From assembly GCF_028882275.1 (NCBI RefSeq), contig NZ_JARBUT010000029.1:1-59652 (forward strand): 59,652 nucleotides of DNA, read 5' to 3'. The position numbers and the translations under genes are program-made. The notes below the pieces were generated by a model, which was not told the origin of the DNA, did no database searches, and saw only the letters and a program-made list of their open reading frames with translations. Shown here one piece after another: positions 16,877 to 26,025 of this stretch (position 1 is its first letter; each line of letters starts with the position of its first letter). Origin of the DNA: Nocardiopsis sp. N85 (GTDB lineage Bacteria; Actinomycetota; Actinomycetes; Streptosporangiales; Streptosporangiaceae).

Positions 16877-16920
16877 AAGGTCCAGACGGGGCCCGGGGGA
16901 TCCCGGGCCCAGGGTCGTTC
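16865..16920. terminator. nested bidirectional terminator
   Basis: An inner 9-bp stem GGGCCCGGG/CCCGGGCCC (16889-16897 with 16902-16910) sits inside an outer 10-bp stem GAACGACCCT/AGGGTCGTTC (16865-16874 with 16911-16920). The outer arm overlaps the end of the plus-strand gene. It separates two convergent genes. Confidence 0.75.
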
Positions 16921-16923
16921 CCG

Positions 16924-17460
16924 CTACTCCTCCTGGGTCTGCTGAAGCCGGGCGTAGGCCAGTTGCAGCCAGTCGGAGATGGCCACGGCGCTGAACACCG
17001 CTCCCGCGCCGCGGGTGAGGCGGGGGGCCAGGGCCAATCCGAAGGCGTAACCGGTGGCGATCCACTGGGCGGTGCAGAAGGGGCAGGTGATCAGCTCACC
17101 GACGACCTTGCGCGCGCCCTCGCCCCGCACCTCCTCGGACAGCTCCGCGGGTGCGGACACCCCCTGATAGCGGGTGAAGAAGACCCGGAGAGGGCTGGTG
17201 ACCGGGTCCTTGGTCAGCAGGCGGGACACCTTGTGCGTGGTCATCCCCATCAGGGCCAGGTCCCAGGGCCCCACCGACGTGTCCCCCCGCCGCCCCCGCA
17301 GTTTCACCGCGAGCAGGCCCGTACCCACCATGGCCGCGTAGACCGAGACCGCACCCGCGTATCCGGCCAGGGGCCGGTCATCGCCGTTCGCGTAGGCCTG
17401 CGCCTCGCGGTGCAGGGTCTCCTTGACGTGCTTCCCGGTGCCGGTGATGTCATCGTTCAT
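16924..17460 (-). CDS. DUF1360 family membrane protein
   Basis: A 178-residue protein matching DUF1360: GPWDLALMGMTTHKVSRLLT, DPVTSPLRVFFTRYQG and VGELITCPFCTAQWIATGYA, with the Cys-Pro-Phe-Cys pair that marks the family, then a C-terminal hydrophobic segment. An N-terminal segment (AGAVSVYAAMVGTGLLAVKL) is also hydrophobic, so it is membrane-bound. ATG 17460 overlaps the stop of the GH15 gene (ATGA), so the two are coupled. The function of DUF1360 is unknown; the CPFC pair could bind metal or form a disulfide, which is inference. Confidence 0.92.
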   Translation of the reverse strand: MNDDITGTGKHVKETLHREAQAYANGDDRPLAGYAGAVSVYAAMVGTGLLAVKLRGRRGDTSVGPWDLALMGMTTHKVSRLLTKDPVTSPLRVFFTRYQGVSAPAELSEEVRGEGARKVVGELITCPFCTAQWIATGYAFGLALAPRLTRGAGAVFSAVAISDWLQLAYARLQQTQEE

Positions 17461-19337
17461 CGCCGTCGTCCCCCTCGTCTTCCGTCCTCGTCGTCCTCGT
17501 CGTCCTCGGGTCCTCTGCGGTCGACCCACGCGTGCAGGGCCTCGGCGTCCTGCGCGTACTCCAGGTTCATGGCCGCCTCGATCAGGGCCAGATGGGTGAA
17601 GCTCTGGGGGAAGTTCCCGAGCATGGTGCCGTCGGCCGTCATCTGCTCGGATTGGAGTCCGAGCGGTCCGACGCGCCCGCACAACTCCTCGAACCTCCGC
17701 CGCGCCTCCTCCCTCCGTCCCGCCAGCGTCAGGGCGGAGACCATGTCGTAGGAGCACAGGAGGAAGGCCCCCTCCGGGGAGTCGAGTCCGTCGTCGGTCG
17801 CGTCGGTGTCGTAACGGTGGACGAGGAATCCGGCCTCTCCCAGTTCGGCGTCCACCTGGTCCAGGGTCCCCTTGACCCGGGGGTCGTCCCCGTCGAGGAA
17901 GCCGAGCAGGGGAATGCGCAGCAGGGAACCGTCGACGCGGGAGGAACCGTAGTACCGGATGAAGGAACCGGCCTCGGAGTCGTATCCGCGTTCGAGCACC
18001 TCGGCCCGGATCGCGTCGCGCTCGGCGCGCCAACGGTCCAGGGGGACCTTCTCCTCCCTGCCGGTCAGGCGGACCAGACGGATGCCACGGTCCAGGCAGA
18101 TCCAGGCGTAGACCTTGGAATTGGTCCAGTGCCGACGGTCCGCCCGGACCTCCCACACGCCCTCGTCCGGTTCCCGCCAGAGATCGACCGCCACCTCGAC
18201 CACGGTGAGCAGCTGATCCAGTTCCTCCTCGCTCAAATCGCCGGTGACCTCCTGGTAGTAGAGGGCGGCGTCGAGGATGTGACCGTAGACGTCCAGTTGG
18301 TGCTGGCCGTAGGCGTTGTTGCCCACCCGTACCGGCCGGGATCCGGCGTAGCCGGAGAGGTGGTCGAGCTCCTCCTCTTCGGGCGGCTCCTCGCGTCGGA
18401 TCGTCTGGACCGGGGCGATCCATCCCCGGGGCTCGCCGCACATGCTCAGCAGAAAGTGCAGGTAGTGCCCCGCCTCCTCGGTGTAGCCGAGCCGCATGAA
18501 GGCCAGGACCACCAGGGCGGCGTCCCGGTGCCACACGTAGCGGTAGTCCCAGTTGCGCTCCCCGCCGGGCCATTCGGGCAGGGAGGTGGTGGGTGCGGCG
18601 ATGAGACCGCCGGTCTCCTCATGGAGGAGACCGCGCAGGACGAGCGCGCTCCTGTGCACGTGCTCGGCTCCCACACCCTCGTAGTCGCAGCGCGCCGACC
18701 ACTCACGCCAGGCGGTGACGGTCTCCTCCAGCAGGTCCCGCGCTTCCCGCGCGTCGATCGACCGTTCACCTTCCAGGTGATCCAGGGCGAGGAAGGCCGT
18801 CTCCCCTTCGGAGAGCGTCGTTCGCCATTCGACGTCACCGTCGTCGTCGATCCACGGATCCGGTGTGCCGGAGAGCGACAGGCCCGAAGCCTCTCTCAGG
18901 TTTCCGTCCTCCCGCTTCCACGCGGGCCGGGCCCGGCCGAAGTCCGGTCGAGCGGCCACACGCGAACGCACCGTGGCGGTCCCGGATCGGCATTCCACCA
19001 TGCGCAGGAGGAAACCCTCCCGATACAGGCCCGTCCTCCCACCGTCGCGCCGGAGCGGCATCAGGTCGAGCACCGCCACCTCTCCGCCCGGCCCTCGCCA
19101 GAGGCTCTCCAGAACGAGGGTGCCGTCCAGGTAGGCGCGTCGCTCCGGTCGGGCCCCGTCGACCTCCAGGGACCACGATCCTCCGCGCTCCGGGTCGAGG
19201 AGCCCCGCGAAGGGGGCGGAACCGTCGAAGGCCGGCGCGCACATCCACACGATCGCCCCATCGGGACCGGTGAGGGCCGCGGTATGGCAGTCGGAAAGGA
19301 AACCGTGCTCGCCGATACCGGCTCTGGTTCGCTCCAT
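17457..19337 (-). CDS. glycoside hydrolase family 15 protein
   Basis: A 626-residue cytoplasmic protein of the GH15 glucoamylase/trehalase family. The N-terminal beta domain (HGFLSDCHTAALTGPDGAIV) leads into the (alpha/alpha)6 barrel with NWDYRYVWHRDAALVVLAFM and the late LGNFPQSFTHLALIEAAMN. There is no signal peptide. Actinobacterial proteins of this shape include trehalases and glucan hydrolases, so the substrate is probably trehalose, maltodextrin or a similar alpha-glucan. The acidic tail (EDDEDDEDGRRGGRRR) is strain-type sequence. It is coupled to DUF1360 and divergent from an SDR gene. Confidence 0.93.
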   Translation of the reverse strand: MERTRAGIGEHGFLSDCHTAALTGPDGAIVWMCAPAFDGSAPFAGLLDPERGGSWSLEVDGARPERRAYLDGTLVLESLWRGPGGEVAVLDLMPLRRDGGRTGLYREGFLLRMVECRSGTATVRSRVAARPDFGRARPAWKREDGNLREASGLSLSGTPDPWIDDDGDVEWRTTLSEGETAFLALDHLEGERSIDAREARDLLEETVTAWREWSARCDYEGVGAEHVHRSALVLRGLLHEETGGLIAAPTTSLPEWPGGERNWDYRYVWHRDAALVVLAFMRLGYTEEAGHYLHFLLSMCGEPRGWIAPVQTIRREEPPEEEELDHLSGYAGSRPVRVGNNAYGQHQLDVYGHILDAALYYQEVTGDLSEEELDQLLTVVEVAVDLWREPDEGVWEVRADRRHWTNSKVYAWICLDRGIRLVRLTGREEKVPLDRWRAERDAIRAEVLERGYDSEAGSFIRYYGSSRVDGSLLRIPLLGFLDGDDPRVKGTLDQVDAELGEAGFLVHRYDTDATDDGLDSPEGAFLLCSYDMVSALTLAGRREEARRRFEELCGRVGPLGLQSEQMTADGTMLGNFPQSFTHLALIEAAMNLEYAQDAEALHAWVDRRGPEDDEDDEDGRRGGRRR

Positions 19338-19502
19338 GTCCACCCTCCGGAACGGTCGTCCTGATTTCCCCTCCCATCCGACTGCCCTTGAGTCCTCGGA
19401 TGAAACAGCAGGTGGAAGGCCCGGAAGCGGAGTACATGGACACGGCCATCGCGGGTAGTGGGACAGCGCGAACGACCGTTTCGGGGGACAACGGGAGGAA
19501 CC

Positions 19503-20519
19503 ATGGGACACGGACGGAAGACCGGGCGGGTCGTGGTGGTCAGTGGTGCCGGCGCGGGCGTGGGCCGGGCCACCGCGCGGGAGTTCGCCCGTCACGGTCA
19601 CGCCGTGGCCCTCCTGTCACGGGGGGAGGCGGGGCTGACCGCCGCGGCGGCCGAGGCCCGCGCGTACGGCGTGCCGGTCCACACCGTGAAGGTGGACGTG
19701 AGCGACGCCGAGGCGCTGAGCGCCGCGATGGAGGAGATCGAGAGGGAGCTCGGCCCGGTCGACGTATGGGTCAACTCGGCGTTCGCCTCGGTGATCTCCC
19801 CGTTCATGGAGATCAAACCGCACGAGTACGAGCGGGTCACGGACGTCTGTTATCACGGCTACGTGCACGGGACGCGGATCGCCCTGGAACGGATGCTCCC
19901 CCGGGACCGGGGGGTGATCGTGCAGGTGGGATCCGCTCTGGCCTATCGGGGCATCCCGTTACAGGCGGCGTACTGCGGGGCCAAGCACGCGATCCGGGGC
20001 TTCACGGACTCGGTCCGCGCCGAACTGGTCCACGAGGGTTCCCGGGTGCGCGTCACGGAGGTGCACCTACCGGCGATCAACACCCCGCAGTTCTCCTGGG
20101 TGCGCACCCGGGTGAACGGGCGCACCCGCCCGGTGCCACCGGTGTACCAGCCGGAGGTGGCGGCCCGGGCGATCGTGTGGGCCGCCGAACACCCGACCAG
20201 GCGCAGATACCAGGTGGCCCCCTCGACCGTGGTCACCGTTCTGGGGCAGCGCCTGGCGCCGCGCCTGCTCGACCTCTACCTGGGCCACACGGGCTACGAC
20301 GACCAGGTGCGCGACGAGAAGCCTCCCACCGAGGACAACCTGTTCTCCCCCGTGGACGAGACAAGGGACTTCGGCGCGCACGGGGAGTTCGACGAGGAGG
20401 CCAAGGAGCACAGCCTCTTCGACGAGGTGAACCGGCGCCGTGGCGCCCTGACCGTGGCCGGCCTGGCGGGGGCGGCCGCCGGGGCCGGATGCTACGCGCT
20501 CACCCGGCGGCGCACCTGA
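19503..20519 (+). CDS. SDR family oxidoreductase with C-terminal tail
   Basis: A 338-residue short-chain dehydrogenase. The NAD(P) motif SGAGAGVGRATA lies at 14-25 and the catalytic Ser144, Tyr157 and Lys161 are in place (QVGSALAYRG, AAYCGAKHAI). The C-terminal 100 residues go beyond the core fold and end in a hydrophobic Ala/Gly-rich segment plus RRRT, suggesting membrane association. ATG 19503 is preferred over 19458 because an AGGA-containing site directly precedes it. This SDR type is often found next to GH15 genes in actinomycetes, which fits here. Substrate unknown. Confidence 0.92.
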   Translation: MGHGRKTGRVVVVSGAGAGVGRATAREFARHGHAVALLSRGEAGLTAAAAEARAYGVPVHTVKVDVSDAEALSAAMEEIERELGPVDVWVNSAFASVISPFMEIKPHEYERVTDVCYHGYVHGTRIALERMLPRDRGVIVQVGSALAYRGIPLQAAYCGAKHAIRGFTDSVRAELVHEGSRVRVTEVHLPAINTPQFSWVRTRVNGRTRPVPPVYQPEVAARAIVWAAEHPTRRRYQVAPSTVVTVLGQRLAPRLLDLYLGHTGYDDQVRDEKPPTEDNLFSPVDETRDFGAHGEFDEEAKEHSLFDEVNRRRGALTVAGLAGAAAGAGCYALTRRRT

Positions 20520-20566
20520 ACCGCGGACGCCGGGGCGAAGGGGAAAGAGAACGAGGAGGAGGGGAC

Positions 20567-20935
20567 ATGGCCGAGCATGACGATCGTGTCGACGCGCTCT
20601 GGGACGCCTTCCACAGCGCGGTGAACATGACCGGTGAGGAATTGAGGGAATGGCTGCTCACCGACGCCTCGGGAGAGGAGGCGTTCGAGCGGCCCGACCC
20701 CGATCTCGGGGTGTCCGAGCGGGGTGAGGAGGTGGTGTCCGTTCTCCGCAAACGCCGTACGGACGTCACCGACGCCGACCTCGACCTCATGGAACAGGTC
20801 ACGGGGTACGTGCGGGAACGACTGGCCGAACCGCGCCGCCAGGATGCCCGGTGGCGCCGTTCCCTGTTGTCGGTGGGGCACGACCCGTTGCGGCCGGACT
20901 CGGTCCGCCCCGACGAGGAGGACCTGGAGGGCTGA
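20567..20935 (+). CDS. DUF3140 family protein
   Basis: A 122-residue protein with the DUF3140 pattern: MTGEELREWLLTDASGEEAF near the start, a central VVSVLRKRRTDVTDADLDLM and then a helix VTGYVRERLA. The family is small, soluble and of unknown function, and is widespread in actinobacteria and some plant-associated bacteria. GGAGGAGGGG just before ATG 20567 is a strong ribosome-binding site. It follows the SDR gene by 47 bases on the same strand, so the two are probably co-transcribed. Confidence 0.92.
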   Translation: MAEHDDRVDALWDAFHSAVNMTGEELREWLLTDASGEEAFERPDPDLGVSERGEEVVSVLRKRRTDVTDADLDLMEQVTGYVRERLAEPRRQDARWRRSLLSVGHDPLRPDSVRPDEEDLEG

Positions 20936-20980
20936 GCCGTACCGCGCCTCGGAGGGCCGTTCGGGCCCTTCCACGGCACG

Positions 20981-21034
20981 GCCGACCGACCGACCGACGG
21001 GCCGGTCGGCCGGTCGGTCATCGGCCGGTCGGTC
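20981..21034. repeat. GACCG/CGGTC repeat hairpin
   Basis: Four GACCG-type units are followed by a mirror set of GGTCGG units, giving an imperfect inverted repeat between two convergent genes. Its right end touches the methyltransferase stop codon. It probably acts as a terminator for both transcripts. Confidence 0.6.
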
Positions 21035-21617
21035 AACGGCGGACCATGACCATGACCCCGCAGGACCAGCCCAACAGGGACAGGCGCTCCCAGCCCGAGC
21101 GCGATTCCAGGTCCGCGATGAGGGCCTCCACCGCCAGGCAGTGCCCCTCCGGCACCATCCCCTCGGGTTGCCGTGCCAGGTCGTCCACCACGTAGAAGCC
21201 TCCTGGCTCCACCAGCGACAACGCCTCGTCCCGATGGGTGAACCTGCCCGGCCAGGTGTCGGCGAACACCAGGTCGTAGCCGGGTCCGTCGGCCCGCGCG
21301 GTGAGCCACGCGCCGCCGTCCGCCTGGTGCACCCGCACCCGTGGGTCCGTCCCGTGGTGGCGCCGGGCCACCCCCAGGCACTCGGGATCGTGGTCGACGG
21401 TGTCCAGGGTGGCCTCCCGGTCCATGCCCGCGAGCAGCCACGCGGTCCCGGCGCCGGTTCCCGTGCCGAGTTCCAGGATCCGGCCGCCCGGTTTGGACGC
21501 GGCCAGGGCCCGCAGGAGTCGACCCACCTCCTCCTCACAGGACATGGTGAAGCCGATGGCCTCGGTGTCGGCCTCGATCGCGTTCAGGGTCTCGGGCCGC
21601 TGCCGGGTGACCTGCAT
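21033..21617 (-). CDS. class I SAM-dependent methyltransferase
   Basis: A 194-residue O-methyltransferase-like enzyme. The SAM-binding loop ILELGTGTGAGTAWLL is followed by LDTVDHDPECLGVARRH, YDLVFADTWPGRF and LVEPGGFYVVDDL, in the order expected for the Rossmann fold. The size fits the small catechol/caffeoyl-CoA O-methyltransferase group. The acceptor is not evident and no biosynthetic genes lie beside it. The gene stands alone on its strand. Confidence 0.9.
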   Translation of the reverse strand: MQVTRQRPETLNAIEADTEAIGFTMSCEEEVGRLLRALAASKPGGRILELGTGTGAGTAWLLAGMDREATLDTVDHDPECLGVARRHHGTDPRVRVHQADGGAWLTARADGPGYDLVFADTWPGRFTHRDEALSLVEPGGFYVVDDLARQPEGMVPEGHCLAVEALIADLESRSGWERLSLLGWSCGVMVMVRR

Positions 21618-21760
21618 GGGGATCCCCTCTCCGTTCCGGATGAGCCCAGGTTAGGACGGTCGTCCTCACGGGGCGAGGTCTTTCCACAGCCTGTGGACAA
21701 ACCCGTGGACCGAACCGGGCCCGCTCGTCCGTGGAGACCCGTCCGGGATTTCGAGGACCC

Positions 21761-22752
21761 TCAGAAACGGAAGCCGAAGAGACCACCGTTCTCGGAGTCG
21801 TTCAATCGGGGCTCGATGACGTAGGGGTCCGCGACGAAACCGAGCCGCACCGCTTCGGCGAGGTCGTCGGAATTCATGGTCACGATGTACTGCATGCCTT
21901 CATCTCTGCTGACCTGCGCCGCCAGCTCCAGGGCACGGGCGACCTGCCGTTCGTCCACACCGTCGTAGAGCTTGCTGTCGTGGACGAGGAAGTCGGGACC
22001 GCGCCCGGCCCGGTGGGCGATCACGGCCCAGGTGAGGTCGAAGCAGAACACCTTCATGTTGGAGATGCCGGTGCTGTCGTCGGCTTCGAGCTTGAGCTCG
22101 ATCTCCAGGTGGCTTCGCTTCGCCTGGAAGGTCAGGTAGGGAGCACGGGCATCGCCGTACAGGTACTCGGCGAACCGGTTGAACAGCAGGCTCGCGTGCC
22201 GTTCCTGCTCCTGTCGGGCTTCGATGTCCCGCTGGACCTCGTCTCCCAGCGCGGCCCTCTCCTGGTCGATCTGCCTGCGGCTCTGCTCCAGGGTGCGCGC
22301 GGCGTCGAGCCTCCGCCGGAGGTACTCCCGGTGCGCCTCCTCCTTGGCGAGCGCCCCCTGCATCACGGTGAGCGTGTCCAGGCCCCGCCCTCGTTCAGGG
22401 TGCGCAGGAGCGCGGCCTGGCGATCGCCCAGTTCCGCGCGCTCGCGCTCGCTCGCGGCCAGCTTCTCCCGCAGGGCGGCCGCCTCCTCGTCAAGGTACTG
22501 TCTGCGGTTCCGCACGACCGCGCGGTGGAACTCCTCCACCTGGTCGAACCGGGCCCGAACCCGGTCGCCGAGCAGTACGCCCATTTCCTCGTAGGCGCGT
22601 TCCAGGTAGTCATGGTCGGGTTCGCCGGACTCGCTGATCGAGCGCTCGATGTCGGCGAGGTTGCGCCGGTCGACGACGTCGGCCTCACGCGACTCGCGGA
22701 TCCTGGAGTCCAACCGCTCCGCCTCGCGACGGATCCCCTCTATGACCTGGAG
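21761..22752 (-). pseudogene. DUF2326 (ABC-3C, SMC-like) fragment, frameshifted
   Basis: The C-terminal half of a DUF2326 protein is split over two frames. The upstream piece (about 22752-22381) is coiled coil ending RQAALLRTLNEGGA. The downstream piece starts at TLTVMQGALAKEEAHREYL and carries the family signature NMKVFCFDLTWAVIAH, GPDFLVHDSKLYDGVDERQV and MQYIVTMNSDDLAEA. Adding one base near 22381-22385 restores GGALDTLTVMQGA, so this is a one-base deletion. The N-terminal ATPase part is absent; the sequence stops making sense at about 22750, where a regulator fragment begins on the other strand. Intact relatives are SMC/RecN-like proteins of ABC three-component conflict systems. Confidence 0.82.
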
Positions 22753-22755
22753 AGG

Positions 22756-23331
22756 GGTCACCGCTCCTACGCCAACATCGAAGCGCAGGTCACCGCCATC
22801 GAGATGTACCAGTCCCAGCTCATCCCGGGCCCGGCGCAGACCGAGGAATACGCCCGAGCGCTCATCAGGGCCACCATGCGTCCGGACAGTGACCTGGACC
22901 GAGAGATTCAGGTACGCCTCACCCGGCAGGAAGTAGTCAACCGCCCCACCCCACCGAACGTTTGGATCATCGTCGCGGAAGCCGCCCTGCGGCAACGCAT
23001 CGGAAGCGCCTCCGTGATGGCAGACCAGGTAGAACACCTCATGGAGTTGGCTCAGCTCCCCGCAGTGACTCTCCAGGTTCTGCCTTACGGTGCGGGCGCA
23101 CACGCGGCCTTGACACTGGCCTCCTTCTCCATCCTCCGAGTCGAGCACCACGGACTGCTGACGGTCTACCTCCAAGGACCGTCATCCCACACGTTCATGT
23201 CCGGCTCCGAGAACATCGAGCATTACACGAACATCTACAACCGACTGCGTGCTGCGGCGTTGAACGACGGATCTCTCACACTGGCACTGCTGAAACGTAT
23301 TGCCCGAGAGCACGACCAAGACAAGGAATGA
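22756..23331 (+). pseudogene. headless XRE regulator (DUF5753 domain only)
   Basis: About 190 residues of a DUF5753 domain: SYANIEAQVTAIEMYQSQLI, PGPAQTEEYARALI, RQEVVNRPTPPNVWIIVAEA, LPYGAGAHAALTLASFSIL and NIYNRLRAAAL. The N-terminal helix-turn-helix that such regulators need is missing. The sequence upstream of about 22756 belongs to the DUF2326 fragment on the other strand. Translation might still begin at a chance upstream start, but the DNA-binding part would be lost. It is followed five bases later by a DUF397 gene, the usual partner, which supports its origin. Confidence 0.8.
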
Positions 23332-23335
23332 CGTC

Positions 23336-23542
23336 ATGAACACAGCGAGCGGTCTCCCCATCAGCGCTCACCGTTTCCGGAAATCCAGCTACTCGCAGAG
23401 CGAAGCCGCCTGTGTGGAGGTGGCCGAGTGGGAAGCGGGCGCGGCCGTGCGGGACACACAGCACCGGGAACCGGGCGCCCTCGCCTTCGCCCTCGGCGAG
23501 TGGCGGGCCTTCCTCGACACCGCCAAGAACGACACCCGCTGA
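23336..23542 (+). CDS. DUF397 family protein
   Basis: A 68-residue protein with the DUF397 pattern: FRKSSYSQSEAACVEVAEW, VRDTQHREPGALAFALGEWR and a final FLDTAKN. ATG 23336 follows AAGGA by eight bases. DUF397 proteins sit next to XRE/DUF5753 regulators (BldB/WhiJ-type developmental loci in Streptomyces), where they are thought to be small partner or antitoxin-like proteins. Here the regulator upstream has lost its DNA-binding half, so this protein may be an orphan. Confidence 0.92.
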   Translation: MNTASGLPISAHRFRKSSYSQSEAACVEVAEWEAGAAVRDTQHREPGALAFALGEWRAFLDTAKNDTR

Positions 23543-23557
23543 AAGCGCGTGCGACCG

Positions 23558-23587
23558 GCCCCGGGCCGTGATTTCAAGGCCCGGGGC
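23558..23587. terminator. bidirectional hairpin
   Basis: GCCCCGGGCC (23558-23567) pairs perfectly with GGCCCGGGGC (23578-23587) around a 10-base loop. It lies between the DUF397 gene and the convergent PP2C-like gene. Confidence 0.7.
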
Positions 23588-23622
23588 ATCCATGTCATCG
23601 GTGGCCGGTCCGGCGAAGGCCG

Positions 23623-24624
23623 TCACAGGCCCCAGAGGCAGATCGCGGTGCGGTCGTCGCCGTGTTCCTCGGCTCGGAAGTCCAGCTGGGAGGCGAACTC
23701 CATCCGTCCGGGCACCCGGCCCGCGCCCCACTGGGCGGCCAACCGGTCGGCGGTCCCGGGGTCGCCCATCGGACCGGACAGGCCCGTGCCGCACATGAGG
23801 AGCGCTTCGCCGGGGGCGATGCGGTGCCCGTTGACGTGCACGCCGTCGGGCTCGGCGGGCAGGGTCGCGGGCAGCGGCTCCCACTCGCCCGCGCGCAGCA
23901 GCCGGGCGGCGGCGACGTCGGTGCCGAACAGCAGACAATCCGTGGTCTCTCCCTCCGGGGAGAGCCGGACCAGGGCCACCGTCAAGGCACCGACGGGGGC
24001 CGTCTCCATCGCCTGTTCCAAGAGCAGGGCGCACAGGCTCCGGAAGTGCTCCGGGTCCCGGAGCGGCGCGGCGATCTCCGGCATCCGGGCGGCCACGCCC
24101 CGCCACAGCAACCGGCGGACCCGGTCGGCGTCCCGGACGGAGGGGAACCCGCAGGCCGTGGCGGCCAGGACGAACCGCTCTCCCCCGTGCTCCAGCGGGT
24201 ACAGGCCGAAGGACTCCTGACGAGGCCGCCCCTCGACGCGGTTGCGGTCCCCGCGCAGGGACACCGCGCGCACCGCCAGTCCGGGGTGATCGGCCTCGTC
24301 GATGATCGTGTCCGGGACCGGGCGGGAGGGCAGGCCCTCCGCCCGGACCGGCAGTCCGGTGTCGCGGGCCGCCGCCGCGCCCTCGACCCCCAGCAGGTCG
24401 CCGCCGATCTCGCCGACCGTGGGCAGTCCCAGCCGGTCCCGGAGCAGGACGGTCGTCTCCGTCGCGTCGGGGGACCGCTCCCCCGTGGCGCCCAACAGGG
24501 TCCGGTCGGCACCGGAGACGGTGACGCCCCCGTCGTCCAGGATGTCGGTGATCCCCTGTTCTCCGGGTTCCCGCCCATCGGGTGAGGCGAGCAGGTCTCC
24601 CACGTGCTTTCCGGCTTCGTCCAT
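23623..24624 (-). CDS. PP2C-like protein with altered metal motifs
   Basis: A 333-residue protein. An N-terminal 110-residue linker-like part precedes a PP2C-type phosphatase fold. Expected PP2C stretches can be lined up, but key acids are changed: RQESF at 135-139 where relatives have RQDAF-like, and TACGF at 156-160 where relatives have ADG. The late GDDRTAICLW (322-331) keeps its Asp pair. ATG 24624 follows GGGAAGAGGG. It lies 243 bases after the VWA gene on the same strand and may be the sixth gene of that system. I infer a pseudophosphatase or a very divergent enzyme. Confidence 0.75.
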   Translation of the reverse strand: MDEAGKHVGDLLASPDGREPGEQGITDILDDGGVTVSGADRTLLGATGERSPDATETTVLLRDRLGLPTVGEIGGDLLGVEGAAAARDTGLPVRAEGLPSRPVPDTIIDEADHPGLAVRAVSLRGDRNRVEGRPRQESFGLYPLEHGGERFVLAATACGFPSVRDADRVRRLLWRGVAARMPEIAAPLRDPEHFRSLCALLLEQAMETAPVGALTVALVRLSPEGETTDCLLFGTDVAAARLLRAGEWEPLPATLPAEPDGVHVNGHRIAPGEALLMCGTGLSGPMGDPGTADRLAAQWGAGRVPGRMEFASQLDFRAEEHGDDRTAICLWGL

Positions 24625-24867
24625 CGGCCCTCTTCCCTCGGTCGCGCCCACCGTTGGGACTCCGCCCGTTGGTTCCGGGTTCCCCGACGGCGCGTCCGGT
24701 TCAGGACGGCGGGATCCGCCCACCCGACACGGCGGAAGCGGGCCCCGCCGCCGGCGCGGAACGGGGAGGGCGGGCGGAGACCGCCACAGCCCCGCCCGCC
24801 CGGATCGAGTATTCCGGTGGTGTCGTGCCGGTGAACACCCCATGACCCCACCGGACGGCCCGAATTC

Positions 24868-26025
24868 TCAGGCCTCCTTCTGCCGGTCCACCCAGGCGGT
24901 GAGCGGCTGCCCCTGGATCGCCGCCGCCATCAGCTCCGGGAAGACGTCCGGCGTGCAGGCGAACGCGGGGACGCCCATCTCCGCCAGGGCGGCGGCGTTC
25001 TCCCGGTCGTAGAACGGCGCGCCCTCGTCGGAGAGCGCCAGCAGCACCACCACCTGGACCCCGGCCGCCTGCATGGAGGCGATCCGGCGCAACATCTCCG
25101 CTCGGACACCGCCCTCGTACAGGTCGCTGATCAGCACGAAGATCGAATCGTTCGGCCGGCCGATCAGCCCCTGGCAGTACGCGATCGCCTTGTTGATGTG
25201 GGTGCCGCCGCCCAGCTGGGTGCCGAACAGCACCTCCACCGGGTCGGTGAGCTGCTCGGTCAGGTCCACCACCGAGGTGTCGAACACGACCAGCGAGGTG
25301 CGCAGCGTCTTCATGGAGGCCAGCACGGCCCCGAACACGCTGGCGTACACCACCGACGACGCCATCGAACCGCTCTGGTCGATGGCCAGCACCACGTCCT
25401 TCTGCACTCCCTGGCTGCGCCGACCGTAACCCACCAGGGTCTGCGGGACGATCGTGCGGTACTCGGGCAGGTAGTGGGCCAGATTGCGACGGATGGTCGC
25501 GTTCCAGTCGATGTCGGAGACGCGACGCGGCCGGTGGGTGCGCGCCGAACGGTCGATGGCGCCCTGCACCAGCGAGCGGGTCTTCTGGGCCACCCGGCGT
25601 TCCAGGTCCTCGACGACCTTGCGGACCAGGGCGCGGGCCGACTCACGGGCCTCGTCGGGCATGACCCGGTTGAGGGAGAGCAGGGTGCCGACCAGGTGGA
25701 CGTCGGGTTCGACGGCCTCCATCATCTCGGGTTCGAGGAGGAGCTGGTGCAGGCCGAGCCGCTCCATGGCGTCCTTCTGCATGACCTGGACGACGGTGCT
25801 CGGGAAGTACTCCCGGATGTCTCCGAGCCAGCGGGCCACCCGGGGGGCGGACCCGCCCAGGCCGGCGCTGCGCTCGCCGCCGGCGGAGGCGGCGTCGCCC
25901 CGGTTGTACAGGGCCTCCAGCGCGGCGTCCATGGCCTGGTCGGTGGCGCCCAGACCGGAGGCGCAGCGGGCCTCACGGCCCAGTACCAGCCGCCAGCGGC
26001 GCTCGCGCTCGTCCACGGCGTTCAC
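24868..26025 (-). CDS. VWA domain protein of a MoxR-VWA system
   Basis: A 385-residue cytoplasmic protein. Residues 1-200 are helical. Residues 208-370 are a von Willebrand factor A domain with an intact metal site: DQSGSM at 216-221, Thr275 in GGGTH and Asp301 in LISDLYEGG. The pairing with a MoxR AAA ATPase is like CoxD/CoxE, CobS/CobT and RavA/ViaA, in which the pair remodels or loads metal into a client protein. GTG 26025 overlaps the DUF5682 stop (GTGA), so it is the last of five coupled genes. The client is unknown. Confidence 0.93.
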   Translation of the reverse strand: MNAVDERERRWRLVLGREARCASGLGATDQAMDAALEALYNRGDAASAGGERSAGLGGSAPRVARWLGDIREYFPSTVVQVMQKDAMERLGLHQLLLEPEMMEAVEPDVHLVGTLLSLNRVMPDEARESARALVRKVVEDLERRVAQKTRSLVQGAIDRSARTHRPRRVSDIDWNATIRRNLAHYLPEYRTIVPQTLVGYGRRSQGVQKDVVLAIDQSGSMASSVVYASVFGAVLASMKTLRTSLVVFDTSVVDLTEQLTDPVEVLFGTQLGGGTHINKAIAYCQGLIGRPNDSIFVLISDLYEGGVRAEMLRRIASMQAAGVQVVVLLALSDEGAPFYDRENAAALAEMGVPAFACTPDVFPELMAAAIQGQPLTAWVDRQKEA

